NCBI GenBank assembly: GCA_900318545.1
Contig: ONLC01000019.1
Location: 1-19,402 of the forward strand
Source of the DNA: an uncultured Eubacteriales bacterium
GTDB taxonomy: Bacteria; Bacillota; Clostridia; Oscillospirales; Ruminococcaceae
Length of the DNA: 19,402 nt
Direction: 5' to 3'
Made by a program: the position numbers and the translations under genes. The notes under the pieces are model-generated. The model made no database searches. It was not told the DNA's origin and saw nothing but the letters and a program-made list of their open reading frames with translations. The stretch's first letter is position 1. The number at the start of each line of letters is the position of its first letter. Below are positions 7,040-13,640 of the stretch, one piece after another.

Positions 7040-7060
7040 TTAATTATGGAGGTGCAAATA

Positions 7061-7486
7061 ATGGCACAGAAGGTAGTAGGCTATATCAAGCTTCAGATCC
7101 CGGCAGGAAAGGCAACTCCTGCTCCCCCGGTTGGTCCGGCACTCGGTCAGCACGGTGTAAACATTATGGCATTCACAAAGGATTTCAACGAGAGGACAAA
7201 GAACGATATCGGTCTTATCATTCCTGTTGTAATCACAGTTTATGCTGACAGATCATTCACATTCATCACTAAGACTCCTCCCGCAGCAGTTCTTATCAAG
7301 AAGGCTTGCAAGATAGAGTCCGGTTCCGGCGTACCTAACAAGACTAAGGTAGCCAAGATCAGCAAGGCTGACGTACAGAAGATCGCTGAGCAGAAGATGC
7401 CCGATCTTAACGCAGCAAATATCGAGAGTGCTATGAGCATGATCGCAGGTACCTGCAGATCCATGGGCGTAGTTGTTGAGGACTAA
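7061..7486 (+). CDS. rplK: 50S ribosomal protein L11
   Basis: L11 forms the stalk base and GTPase-associated centre of the large subunit. The product is 141 residues, the usual length, with the proline-rich PAGKATPAPPVGPALGQHGV signature near residues 14-33 and the C-terminal rRNA-binding domain (MPDLNAANIESAMSMIAGTCRSMGV). The ATG at 7061 is set by a GGAGGT site; an in-frame ATG at 7046 overlaps that site and is rejected. rplA follows after 15 nt. Confidence 0.97.
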   Translation: MAQKVVGYIKLQIPAGKATPAPPVGPALGQHGVNIMAFTKDFNERTKNDIGLIIPVVITVYADRSFTFITKTPPAAVLIKKACKIESGSGVPNKTKVAKISKADVQKIAEQKMPDLNAANIESAMSMIAGTCRSMGVVVED

Positions 7487-7501
7487 GGGAGGTAAAGTAG
7501 T

Positions 7502-8197
7502 ATGAAGCATGGAAAGAAATATGTTGATGCTGCAAAGACCATCGACAGATCCAAGCAGTATGACGCTCCCGAGGCTCTTGAGCTTGCAGCTGCGGGTGCA
7601 AAGGCAAAGTTCGATGAAACTATCGAGCTTCACATTCGTCTCGGTGTTGACTCCAGACACGCTGACCAGCAGGTAAGAGGTGCTGTAGTTCTTCCTAACG
7701 GAACAGGTAAGAAGGTAAGAGTTCTTGTATTCTGCAAGGAAGAGAAGTACGATGACGCTAAGGCAGCAGGCGCTGACTATGTTGGCGGAATGGATCTCGT
7801 TGAGAAGATCACTAAGGAAAACTGGATGGATTTCGACGTTGTAGTAGCATCGCCTGACATGATGGGCGTTGTAGGTCGTCTTGGTAAGGTACTCGGACCG
7901 AGAGGTCTTATGCCTAACCCGAAGGCAGGTACTGTAACTCCTGACGTTGCTAAGGCTGTAACAGATGCTAAGGCAGGTAAGATCGAGTACAGACTTGACA
8001 AGACCAACATCATTCACTGCCCGATAGGCAAGGCTTCATTCGGTAAGGAGAAGCTCGAGCAGAACTTCGATACACTTATGGAAGCTATCGTTAAGGCTAA
8101 GCCTGCAGCAGCAAAGGGTCAGTATCTCAAGAGCGTTGTAGTTGCATCTACAATGGGTCCCGGAATCAAGATCAGCACTGCTAAGTACGGAAACTAA
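7502..8197 (+). CDS. rplA: 50S ribosomal protein L1
   Basis: L1 builds the mobile stalk at the E site and in many bacteria also represses its own operon. The 231-residue length is normal. Recognisable segments are FDETIELHIRLGVDSRHADQ, RGAVVLPNGTGKKVRVLVF, GRLGKVLGPRGLMPNPKAGT (the L1 signature) and the C-terminal STMGPGIKI. The ATG follows a GGGAGGT site. It is the last gene of this operon: a terminator follows within 30 nt and rplJ-rplL are not downstream. Confidence 0.97.
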   Translation: MKHGKKYVDAAKTIDRSKQYDAPEALELAAAGAKAKFDETIELHIRLGVDSRHADQQVRGAVVLPNGTGKKVRVLVFCKEEKYDDAKAAGADYVGGMDLVEKITKENWMDFDVVVASPDMMGVVGRLGKVLGPRGLMPNPKAGTVTPDVAKAVTDAKAGKIEYRLDKTNIIHCPIGKASFGKEKLEQNFDTLMEAIVKAKPAAAKGQYLKSVVVASTMGPGIKISTAKYGN

Positions 8198-8225
8198 GCG
8201 CTGACGCAATAAAATAGCTTTTGTC

Positions 8226-8264
8226 AAGACACCTTTGCTCTATCACGCAGAGGTGTCTTTTTAT
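8226..8264 (+). terminator. Terminator of the rpmG-rplA operon
   Basis: A 9-bp stem (AAGACACCT 8226-8234 with AGGTGTCTT 8251-8259) extended by an inner TGC/GCA pair set, followed by TTTTTA. It ends the ribosomal operon after rplA. Confidence 0.85.
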
Positions 8265-8310
8265 ACTTAGCGCAGCGATCTGCCGCACCTCCTGCAGGAG
8301 TTATCGGGTG

Positions 8311-8519
8311 GAGACCCTTTTGAAAAAGGGTCATCCCCCCCGTACCCCCCTCCCTAAAACTTCTGATGTAATTTTGCCCCTTAGGAGCAGCCTTTACGGA
8401 AAAGCGAAGTGAATTTGTTTACTCGCTCTTTTATAGAGGCTCCTAAGGGGCAAAAATAAGTTAAAAGTCTTTGGAAAGGGGTTTGGGGAATAACCTTTCT
8501 TCAGAAAGGTTTTCCCCAA
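8311..8519. repeat. Cluster of palindromes (REP/MITE-like), overlapping hisA 3' end
   Basis: Three hairpins fill the rplA-hisA gap. The first is GACCCTTTT-GA-AAAAGGGTC (8313-8332), followed by a C-run. The second is a long hairpin with 17-bp perfect arms (8372-8388 with 8439-8455; GCCCCTTAGGAGC) and a partly paired centre (AGCGAAGTGAA...TTTACTCGCT). The third is TTGGGGAA...AACCTTTCT-TC-AGAAAGGTT-TTCCCCAA (8483-8519). The first and third are alike in design (G-run, ACC-CTTT stem, C-run) and flank the second. No transposase is present. The third overlaps the last seven codons of hisA. An intergenic repeat family is the best reading; terminator activity is possible but T-runs are lacking. Confidence 0.65.
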
Positions 8520-9298
8520 TAGTTTCTGCAGAAAGTCTGGCAGATCGTTTCAAAGCTGAGCTTTCCTCCGAAAATATCAAGGGCACTGCCTACTGTGAAG
8601 TCTATCTTCCCAAGCCCAAGACGCTCTATCTCATCTATCTCCTCCATTTCGGAGATGCCCCCTGCGTAGGTTGCAGGAATCTCACAGCACCGAGCCATAA
8701 GACTCACAAGCTCACGCTCTATGCCGCTTTGCCTGCCCTCGCTGTCAACTCCGTGGATAAGAAGCTCCGCACAGAAGCCCTGTAATTGTTTGATAGTCTG
8801 CTCGTTCACCTCAACATCGGTGAATTTCTGCCAGCGGTCGGTAACGATGTAGTATCTGCCGTCTCGCTTTCGGCAGGAGAGGTCAAGCACCAGCCTGTCT
8901 TTGCCGACAGCACTGACCATTTTGCCGAGGTTTTCTTCATTGAGCTGACCGTCCTTGAAAACAAAGCTTGTTACTATAACCTGCGATGCCCCCATTTCAA
9001 GGAAGCTCTCGGCATTCTGATCGTTTATTCCGCCTCCCAGCTGAAAGCCCTGAGGATAGGCAGAGAGTGCAAGCCTTGCCTGCTCGCAGTCGGCTTCATA
9101 ATACTCGCTCCCGACTGGGTTTAGTATGATTATGTGTCCGCCCGAGAGTCCACGGCTTTTGTAGAGCTCACCGTAGTAGGCACCGTCAAGGTCAGAAACA
9201 AAGTTATCCTTGGCAAAGCCGCCCTCATCACGGAGAGAGCCCCCCACTATCTGCTTTACTTTTCCGTTGTGAATGTCAACACAGGGTCTGAATTTCAT
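8501..9298 (-). CDS. hisA: ProFAR isomerase HisA, eukaryotic type
   Basis: HisA is the TIM-barrel enzyme that converts ProFAR to PRFAR in histidine synthesis. The 265-residue sequence follows the yeast HIS6/plant type rather than the common bacterial one: it opens MKFRPCVDIHNGKVKQIVGG, with catalytic-type Asp8, and has GGHIIILNP, QLGGGIND (phosphate site), LDLSCRKRDGRYYIVTDRWQ and TYAGGISEMEEID. This class is known from eukaryotes and scattered gut bacteria. It is not with other his genes; it follows a transglutaminase-like lipoprotein gene after 15 nt, with AAAGGA before the ATG, so the two are probably cotranscribed. The last residues (NYWGKPF) are encoded inside a palindromic repeat, which may have replaced the original 3' end. 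Confidence 0.88.
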   Translation of the reverse strand: MKFRPCVDIHNGKVKQIVGGSLRDEGGFAKDNFVSDLDGAYYGELYKSRGLSGGHIIILNPVGSEYYEADCEQARLALSAYPQGFQLGGGINDQNAESFLEMGASQVIVTSFVFKDGQLNEENLGKMVSAVGKDRLVLDLSCRKRDGRYYIVTDRWQKFTDVEVNEQTIKQLQGFCAELLIHGVDSEGRQSGIERELVSLMARCCEIPATYAGGISEMEEIDEIERLGLGKIDFTVGSALDIFGGKLSFETICQTFCRNYWGKPF

Positions 9299-9313
9299 TC
9301 TTTTATCCTTTCA

Positions 9314-10330
9314 TTATGCGTTTATTCCGTATATGTAGAGATACTTTTCTCCGCCAACCTCGCAAATCGTTATTTTCAGGTATTCAAGCCTTTTCTTGCT
9401 GAGCCCCGACAGCGTATCCTCCAGCTTTTCTGTAAGGTCTGAGCTGTCCCTCTTGAAGCCCTTCGGGAAGACTGTATCCTTGGCTTTGTCCTCGATTTCA
9501 AGCCCCTTTACACGGAAGGTGCCGTCACGGCGTTTGTTTTGGTAAAGCTCCTCTATGTAATCGGGGAGCTCATCAAGGCCTTCAAGCTCACGGCAGCTGC
9601 GGACAGTGTAGCTGTACTCAAAGCTGTCAGCAGAAGGTGTGTCGCCTGTCTCCCATTCGTGCTCCTCGAGCATAAGCTCGTCAGTGACGTTAAAGTAAGT
9701 GTGGCGGACAGGTCTGTTTTTTTTGTCGGGGACAGGGTCGTCCCAGGTGACATCAACGTGATACCAGTTACCGTCAAAGCAGACCATATTCCATGCGTGC
9801 TCTGCACCGTCATGTGCTTTTGCGTGGATAGTGCGGCATTGTATGCCCAGCATATCCATAAACATCTGGAAGGAGGTCGCATAGCCTGCACAGATACAGC
9901 TGCCCTCGATAAGAGCTCCGTAAGGGTCTCTGTTGTGCTCCGAGGGCTCTGAAATCGCATTCAAGTCCTCCTCATCGTAGGTAATATCCCACACAAGCCG
10001 GTCATGTATAGCAAGCTCCATATCGTAGGGACTCATACCCTCGGTGATGACTTCGTTTATTATTTCCTTTGCCTTGGCGAGTATAGCCAGCTGTATCTCA
10101 TCAAGCCCTGCGGTATTTCCGCTGAGATAAGCATCGCTTATGGGCTTTGTATCGTAAAGGTCAGGGATCTCGGGCTCTGAGGGTGCCTGCGGCTCGGTGC
10201 CCGGAGTCGTGACGGTGGCTGCTGCTGAGGTTGTTGTTTCTGCTTTGCTTGCATCGGAAACAGGCTCGTTCTCGGTGCAGGCACTGAGCAGAAGTATTGA
10301 AATAAGAAGCACTGAAAGACTTTTTTTCAT
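9314..10330 (-). CDS. Lipoprotein with transglutaminase-like (cysteine protease fold) domain
   Basis: The 338-residue product has a lipoprotein signal peptide (MKKSLSV..., lipobox LLSAC, lipidated Cys18), then a Thr/Ala/Pro-rich tether to about residue 55. Residues 80-215 form a transglutaminase-core domain with a complete apparent triad: Cys147 in GSCICAGYA, His178 in EHAWN and Asp193 in WYHVDVTWDD. Such exported domains are usually peptidases or of unknown substrate in clostridia, not protein cross-linkers. The remaining 120 residues are charged with no domain I can name. The start has an AAAGGAG site. The gene has its own promoter and is divergent from rimM; hisA follows in the same direction after 15 nt with no terminator between. 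Confidence 0.85.
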   Translation of the reverse strand: MKKSLSVLLISILLLSACTENEPVSDASKAETTTSAAATVTTPGTEPQAPSEPEIPDLYDTKPISDAYLSGNTAGLDEIQLAILAKAKEIINEVITEGMSPYDMELAIHDRLVWDITYDEEDLNAISEPSEHNRDPYGALIEGSCICAGYATSFQMFMDMLGIQCRTIHAKAHDGAEHAWNMVCFDGNWYHVDVTWDDPVPDKKNRPVRHTYFNVTDELMLEEHEWETGDTPSADSFEYSYTVRSCRELEGLDELPDYIEELYQNKRRDGTFRVKGLEIEDKAKDTVFPKGFKRDSSDLTEKLEDTLSGLSKKRLEYLKITICEVGGEKYLYIYGINA

Positions 10331-10360
10331 GCTCTGTCTCCTTTGCGGTAAGATATGACT

Positions 10361-10389
10361 ATTATATCACAAAAGTATATGAATGTAAA
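10361..10389 (-). promoter_or_regulatory. Promoter for the transglutaminase-like lipoprotein and hisA
   Basis: Minus-strand TTTACA (10384-10389), a 17-bp spacer and TATAAT (10361-10366), with TGTGA before the -10 box. It is back to back with the rimM promoter, the two -35 boxes being only 8 bp apart. Confidence 0.75.
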
Positions 10390-10397
10390 GAAAAAAC

Positions 10398-10426
10398 TTG
10401 AAAACAACAGCCGACTATGCTATAAT
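10398..10426 (+). promoter_or_regulatory. Promoter for rimM-trmD
   Basis: TTGAAA (10398-10403), a 17-bp spacer and TATAAT (10421-10426) with TGC directly before it (extended -10). The leader is about 24 nt. Confidence 0.8.
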
Positions 10427-10456
10427 AGTAAGGACTAAAACGAACGGAGTGAGTTC

Positions 10457-10963
10457 ATGAGCGGAAAAAAGCTTCTTGAAGCAGGGAAGATAGTTACGGT
10501 GTTCGGCTTAAAGGGCGAGGTAAAGGTTCAGTCGTGGTGCGATACACCCGAGTTTCTGTGCGAGTTTGACACTCTCTACTACAAAAGCGGAACACCCGTA
10601 AATGTGGAGCGTGCAAGAGTGCAGAAGAATATGGTCATAATGAAGATAGAGGGGACAGATTCGGTGGAGGAGGCTCAGAAGCTCAGAAACCGTGTTCTGT
10701 ACATCGACCGTGAAGATGTTGAGCTTGACGAGGGCTGTTACTTCATTCAGGATCTTATCGGGCTGACGGTGATGGAGTCGAAAGACGGTAAGGTGTACGG
10801 AAAGCTCTCAGATGTGAGTCAGACGGGTGCAAATGATGTTTATCATATCAAAGCAGAAGACGGAAAAGAGTACCTTATTCCTGCTATTCCCGAGGTCATC
10901 GACAGTATCGACCTTGAGGGCGGTATTATGAAAATAACGGCTCTTGACGGGCTGTTTGACTAG
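10457..10963 (+). CDS. rimM: Ribosome maturation factor RimM
   Basis: RimM binds S19 and helps mature the 30S head. The 168-residue protein has the N-terminal RimM barrel (about 6-88; EAGKIVTVFGLKGEVKV, with the GLKGEV signature) and the C-terminal PRC-barrel (about 95-168; YFIQDLIGLTVMESKDG, NDVYHIKAEDGKEYLIPAIPEVI). Length is typical. A GGAGTGAG site precedes the ATG. trmD follows after 9 nt, the classic pair; rpsP and rplS, often in the same operon, are absent here. Confidence 0.95.
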   Translation: MSGKKLLEAGKIVTVFGLKGEVKVQSWCDTPEFLCEFDTLYYKSGTPVNVERARVQKNMVIMKIEGTDSVEEAQKLRNRVLYIDREDVELDEGCYFIQDLIGLTVMESKDGKVYGKLSDVSQTGANDVYHIKAEDGKEYLIPAIPEVIDSIDLEGGIMKITALDGLFD

Positions 10964-10972
10964 GAGGGGAAT

Positions 10973-11707
10973 ATGAGGATAGATATTGCAACTCTCTTTC
11001 CCGAAATGCTGGAAACCTATCTTGGGGAGAGCATAGTCGGCAGAGCCCGTAAGAAAGGCGTGTTTGAGCTTCAGTGCCATAATATAAGAGATTATACCGA
11101 GGACAAGCACCGCCGTGTTGATGACACACCCTACAGCGAGCGTCAGGGTATGCTCATGCAGTGCGAGCCTATAATGAACTGCTATAAGGCTGTGGCAGGG
11201 GAGAGAAAGCCGCACGTTATCTTTATGTCGCCTCAAGGTAAGACCCTCACTCAGAAGCGTGCAAGGGAGCTTGCTCAGATGGACGACCTGTTTATTCTCT
11301 GCGGTCATTATGAGGGAGTAGATCAGCGTATACTTGACAGGATAGTCGATGAGGAGATATCTGTAGGTGATTACGTTCTCACAGGCGGAGAGCTGCCTGC
11401 ACTTGTGCTTGTGGACTGTGTAGTGCGTATGCTTGAGGGTACGCTCTCGCAGACTGACTGCTATGAGGACGAGAGCCACTATAATGCACTGTTGGAGTAC
11501 CCTCAGTACACAAGACCTGAGGTCTGGGAGGGCGAGAAAGTGCCCGAGGTACTGCTTTCGGGAGACCATGCAAAAATTGCTGCATGGAGGCGTGAGCAGC
11601 AGATAATAAACACCTGGAAAAAGCGTCCCGAGCTGCTTGAAAAGGCGTCTTTGACGCATGATGATTTAGCTATTATACACAAATTGAACAAGGGCGAAAT
11701 TGGTTAA
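10973..11707 (+). CDS. trmD: tRNA (guanine-37-N1)-methyltransferase TrmD
   Basis: TrmD methylates G37 next to the anticodon using S-adenosylmethionine, preventing frameshifts. The 244-residue protein has the SPOUT knot motifs MSPQGKTLTQ, ILCGHYEGVDQRILD and GDYVLTGGELPALVLVD, where the last Asp matches the proposed catalytic Asp of E. coli TrmD, and the C-terminal YTRPEVWEG and LLSGDHAKI...WR motifs. One oddity is visible: the usual PYGGGxGM loop reads PYSERQGM (residues 53-60). A GGAGGGG site precedes the ATG. No clear terminator follows. Confidence 0.95.
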   Translation: MRIDIATLFPEMLETYLGESIVGRARKKGVFELQCHNIRDYTEDKHRRVDDTPYSERQGMLMQCEPIMNCYKAVAGERKPHVIFMSPQGKTLTQKRARELAQMDDLFILCGHYEGVDQRILDRIVDEEISVGDYVLTGGELPALVLVDCVVRMLEGTLSQTDCYEDESHYNALLEYPQYTRPEVWEGEKVPEVLLSGDHAKIAAWRREQQIINTWKKRPELLEKASLTHDDLAIIHKLNKGEIG

Positions 11708-11878
11708 ACGACGAAGTTTTCAACATTTTCAACAGATTTGTTAAAAAGATTTGTACAAAATGATACAATTAAGCTTTTGCTTTCGTTAAAATCGCAAAAG
11801 ATAATGTGGAGATGGTGAAAGTAAATGAGCAAAATGACAAAAAATTGGAGAAATTCGATTGTTTGTCTAAAATTTGCG
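11708..11878. other. trmD-ptsH intergenic region
   Basis: AT-rich spacer with an inverted repeat CTTTTGC...GCAAAAG (11774-11780 with 11793-11799) that lacks a T-run, and a weak possible promoter (TTAAAA 11741, TACAAT 11764-11769 with TGA before it). No convincing gene. Confidence 0.4.
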
Positions 11879-11907
11879 TTGACGAAAATGGATTTGTCGA
11901 GTATAAT
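11879..11907 (+). promoter_or_regulatory. Promoter for ptsH
   Basis: TTGACG (11879-11884), a 17-bp spacer and TATAAT (11902-11907). The start is near 11914, with a leader of about 93 nt. Confidence 0.8.
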
Positions 11908-11914
11908 ATTGATA

Positions 11915-11951
11915 CAGGGTGGATAACAGCGTGGAGTCGCTGTGTACCTTG
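11915..11951 (+). promoter_or_regulatory. 5'-end stem-loop in the ptsH leader
   Basis: Two nested 6-bp stems: CAGGGT (11915-11920) with ACCTTG (11946-11951), and ACAGCG (11926-11931) with CGCTGT (11938-11943). The structure begins at the predicted first nucleotides of the transcript, so mRNA stabilisation is a plausible role. No T-run follows. Confidence 0.5.
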
Positions 11952-12006
11952 GAAGAGATAAATAAACGGAAAACGAAATTATAATTATGAAATGGAGAGA
12001 TCAGTT

Positions 12007-12279
12007 ATGTTCGTTAAAGACGTTGTAGTTCAGAATCAGGTCGGCCTTCATGCTCGTCCTGCAACTTTCTTCATCCAGAAGGCTAATGAGTTCAAGTCCT
12101 CTATCTGGGTTGAGAAGGAGGAGAGAAGAGTCAACGCTAAGAGCCTGCTTGGTATCCTTTCGCTCGGCATCGTAGGCGGTACCTCGATCAGGATCATTGC
12201 TGACGGTCCCGATGAGGAAGCAGCAGTAGGCGGTCTTGTTGATCTGGTTGACAGCGGTTTTGCAGAGGGAGCAAGATAA
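12007..12279 (+). CDS. ptsH: Phosphocarrier protein HPr
   Basis: HPr passes phosphate from Enzyme I to the sugar-specific EIIA proteins and, in Firmicutes, is also phosphorylated on Ser46 to act as CcpA co-repressor. The 90-residue product keeps both sites: His15 in QVGLHARPA and Ser46 in AKSLLGILSLGI, so it is a true HPr rather than the His-less Crh. The ATG at 12007 is set by GGAGAGA six nt upstream; an in-frame ATG at 11992 overlaps that site. It is transcribed alone from its own promoter to a terminator; ptsI is not adjacent. Functional Ser46 fits the cre-like sites found elsewhere in the window. Confidence 0.95.
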   Translation: MFVKDVVVQNQVGLHARPATFFIQKANEFKSSIWVEKEERRVNAKSLLGILSLGIVGGTSIRIIADGPDEEAAVGGLVDLVDSGFAEGAR

Positions 12280-12317
12280 GCCTCATTGCATTTCAGAGCA
12301 TAATGCTCATACAGATG

Positions 12318-12347
12318 ATCTTCGCAGGATTCCTGCGGAGATTTTTT
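12318..12347 (+). terminator. Rho-independent terminator after ptsH
   Basis: An 11-bp stem with one G-U pair (12318-12328 with 12332-12342), a 3-nt loop and a run of T residues. Confidence 0.88.
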
Positions 12348-12404
12348 GTTTATATAAGGTTCCGGGTTTTTGTTGAAAACGCCTATTACATCGCAGGGCT
12401 GAAA

Positions 12405-12415
12405 TGTGGTATAAT
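12405..12415 (+). promoter_or_regulatory. Extended -10 promoter for the CarD gene
   Basis: TGTGG directly precedes TATAAT (12410-12415). The -35 region is poor (TTACAT at 12386 with an 18-bp spacer), so recognition probably rests on the extended -10. Confidence 0.6.
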
Positions 12416-12469
12416 AATATAGGAGAAGTGTTGTTTTTGGGGCAGAATGCCTCGGAGAAAGGAGCAGTA

Positions 12470-12976
12470 ATGTTTAAGCAGGGCGATGTGGTATCCTACG
12501 GAGCAACAGGAGTTTGCCGTATATCGGGAGAGTGCATACAGAAGGTAAAGGGAGAGAACAGAAGGTATCTTACGTTAAAGCCTGTGTACTCTCCGAATTC
12601 AACAGTGTATGTGCCTATTGACAATGAGGTGCTGCTTGGCAAGGTAAAGAATCTTATGACAGATGAGGACGCCAAGGCACTGATACAGGAGCTTCCGCTG
12701 AGTGAGACAGACTGGATAGAAAATGATGCAAAGAGAACCGAAAGCTTCACAAAGATAATAGAAGGCGGCAACAGAAAGGAGCTTGCAGAAATGGTGCGTG
12801 CTCTCTATGTGCACAGGAGGGAGCAGCTTTCAAAGGGGAAAAGGCTGCACGCATCGGATGAGCTGTTTTTCAGAAATGCCGAGAAGATACTCTTTGAGGA
12901 GCTTGCAGCGGCTTTGGGTATTGAGCCCGATCAGGTGCTTGATTTTATTGAAAATATGGATAAAAAAGAGGCATAA
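12470..12976 (+). CDS. CarD/CdnL-family RNA polymerase-binding regulator
   Basis: CarD-family proteins bind the beta subunit of RNA polymerase and steady the open promoter complex, notably at rRNA promoters. The 168-residue protein has the N-terminal Tudor-like interaction domain (about 1-62; FKQGDVVSYGATGVCRI, YLTLKPVYSPNSTVYVPID) and a helical C-terminal domain that contacts the upstream edge of the bubble (about 65-165; KELAEMVRALYVHRREQ, AEKILFEELAAAL). The ATG at 12470 follows AAAGGAG; the longer frame from 12404 begins upstream of the predicted transcription start and is rejected. It is a single gene between ptsH and a convergent exported protein. The role in this organism is inferred from family. 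Confidence 0.9.
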   Translation: MFKQGDVVSYGATGVCRISGECIQKVKGENRRYLTLKPVYSPNSTVYVPIDNEVLLGKVKNLMTDEDAKALIQELPLSETDWIENDAKRTESFTKIIEGGNRKELAEMVRALYVHRREQLSKGKRLHASDELFFRNAEKILFEELAAALGIEPDQVLDFIENMDKKEA

Positions 12977-12984
12977 AACCGAAC

Positions 12985-13018
12985 ACCGCCTGCGGAGCTT
13001 TCCGCAGGCGGTTATTAT
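12985..13018 (+). terminator. Terminator after the CarD gene
   Basis: A perfect 12-bp stem (12985-12996 with 13001-13012), GCTT loop and a T-rich tail (TATTATTT). It also lies just beyond the end of the convergent minus-strand gene. Confidence 0.85.
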
Positions 13019-13516
13019 TTATGGCTTATCCTTTTTGTAGATGGCTGCAAAGTAGTATTTGTAGCCCGTGTAGTTGTTTGAGTTGCCCCACTTTACCTGA
13101 ATCTCGACGATACAGCCGTCTATGTCGTCCTTGGGGAGCGTAAGCTTCGGTGACTGCTTCAGCATTATCGAGCCGTCATAGGAGTACACTGTGTAGAGCA
13201 CATCGCCTGTGCGGCTGCCGTTAGCTGTAACGCTCATTTTTTCAAGGAAGGAGACCTCTCCGTTTATGGAGCAGTGTATAGGCACATTAAAGGTATATAT
13301 CGAATCGTAACGCTGCTTGACAGACTTTTCAAGGTTTATCTTCTTTACATTTCCCCCGAAGCACTGCTCGTAGCGTTCGCCCTCAAGGTCGTATTTTTCC
13401 TTGCCGAGCGTAACAATAAGCTGTCCTGCCGAGGCAGCAGGCTCGCCCGATGAAATAATAATGCCCGTTGTTACCACAAGTACAGTAAGTATGATTATAA
13501 GAAAACGTCTTTTCAT
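13019..13516 (-). CDS. Exported protein of unknown function (165 aa)
   Basis: I do not recognise a family. Residues 1-31 look like a Sec signal peptide or N-terminal anchor (KRR, then FLIIILTVLVVTTGIIISS, then a possible cleavage AxA near ASAGQ). The mature part is probably all-beta, with two cysteines in the first half (QCFGGN, IHCSING) that could form a disulphide, and a third in DGCIVEIQ. The end YTGYKYYFAAIYKKDKP is rich in tyrosine. The ATG follows AGAGGA. It is transcribed alone from its own promoter, convergent with the CarD gene. Confidence 0.75.
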   Translation of the reverse strand: MKRRFLIIILTVLVVTTGIIISSGEPAASAGQLIVTLGKEKYDLEGERYEQCFGGNVKKINLEKSVKQRYDSIYTFNVPIHCSINGEVSFLEKMSVTANGSRTGDVLYTVYSYDGSIMLKQSPKLTLPKDDIDGCIVEIQVKWGNSNNYTGYKYYFAAIYKKDKP

Positions 13517-13548
13517 TGAAACTATCCTCTCGCAAAGGGTATAGGAAT

Positions 13549-13577
13549 ATTATACACCATTTCTGTGAACAAATCAA
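13549..13577 (-). promoter_or_regulatory. Promoter for the exported protein gene
   Basis: Minus-strand TTGATT (13572-13577), a 17-bp spacer and TATAAT (13549-13554); the leader is about 26 nt. Confidence 0.7.
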
Positions 13578-13598
13578 GTAGCAATGATTTCGGACAAA

Positions 13599-13630
13599 AT
13601 AATACCCGAGAGAGCTCTCTCGGGTATTAT
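13599..13630 (-). terminator. Perfect 32-nt palindrome, terminator of the zinc-ribbon gene
   Basis: The two 16-nt halves (13599-13614 and 13615-13630) are exact reverse complements with no spacer. On the minus strand the hairpin is followed by TTTTGT, ending the zinc-ribbon protein transcript 10 nt after its stop codon. Confidence 0.85.
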
Positions 13631-13640
13631 GATCTGCTTA

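Noticed and set aside
7253..8017. Antisense ORF opposite rplK and rplA
   Set aside because: The sense frames are certain ribosomal proteins; the antisense product is Ser/Leu-rich without family features.
10808..11659. Antisense ORF opposite rimM-trmD
   Set aside because: Shadow of two well-identified genes in other frames; no start signals.
11774..11799. Inverted repeat after trmD as a terminator
   Set aside because: Seven-bp AT-rich stem with a 12-nt loop and no following T-run; not enough to call a terminator.
11825..11926. 33-codon plus-strand ORF before ptsH with a GGAGATGG-like site
   Set aside because: It runs across the ptsH promoter and has unremarkable composition, so translation is unlikely.
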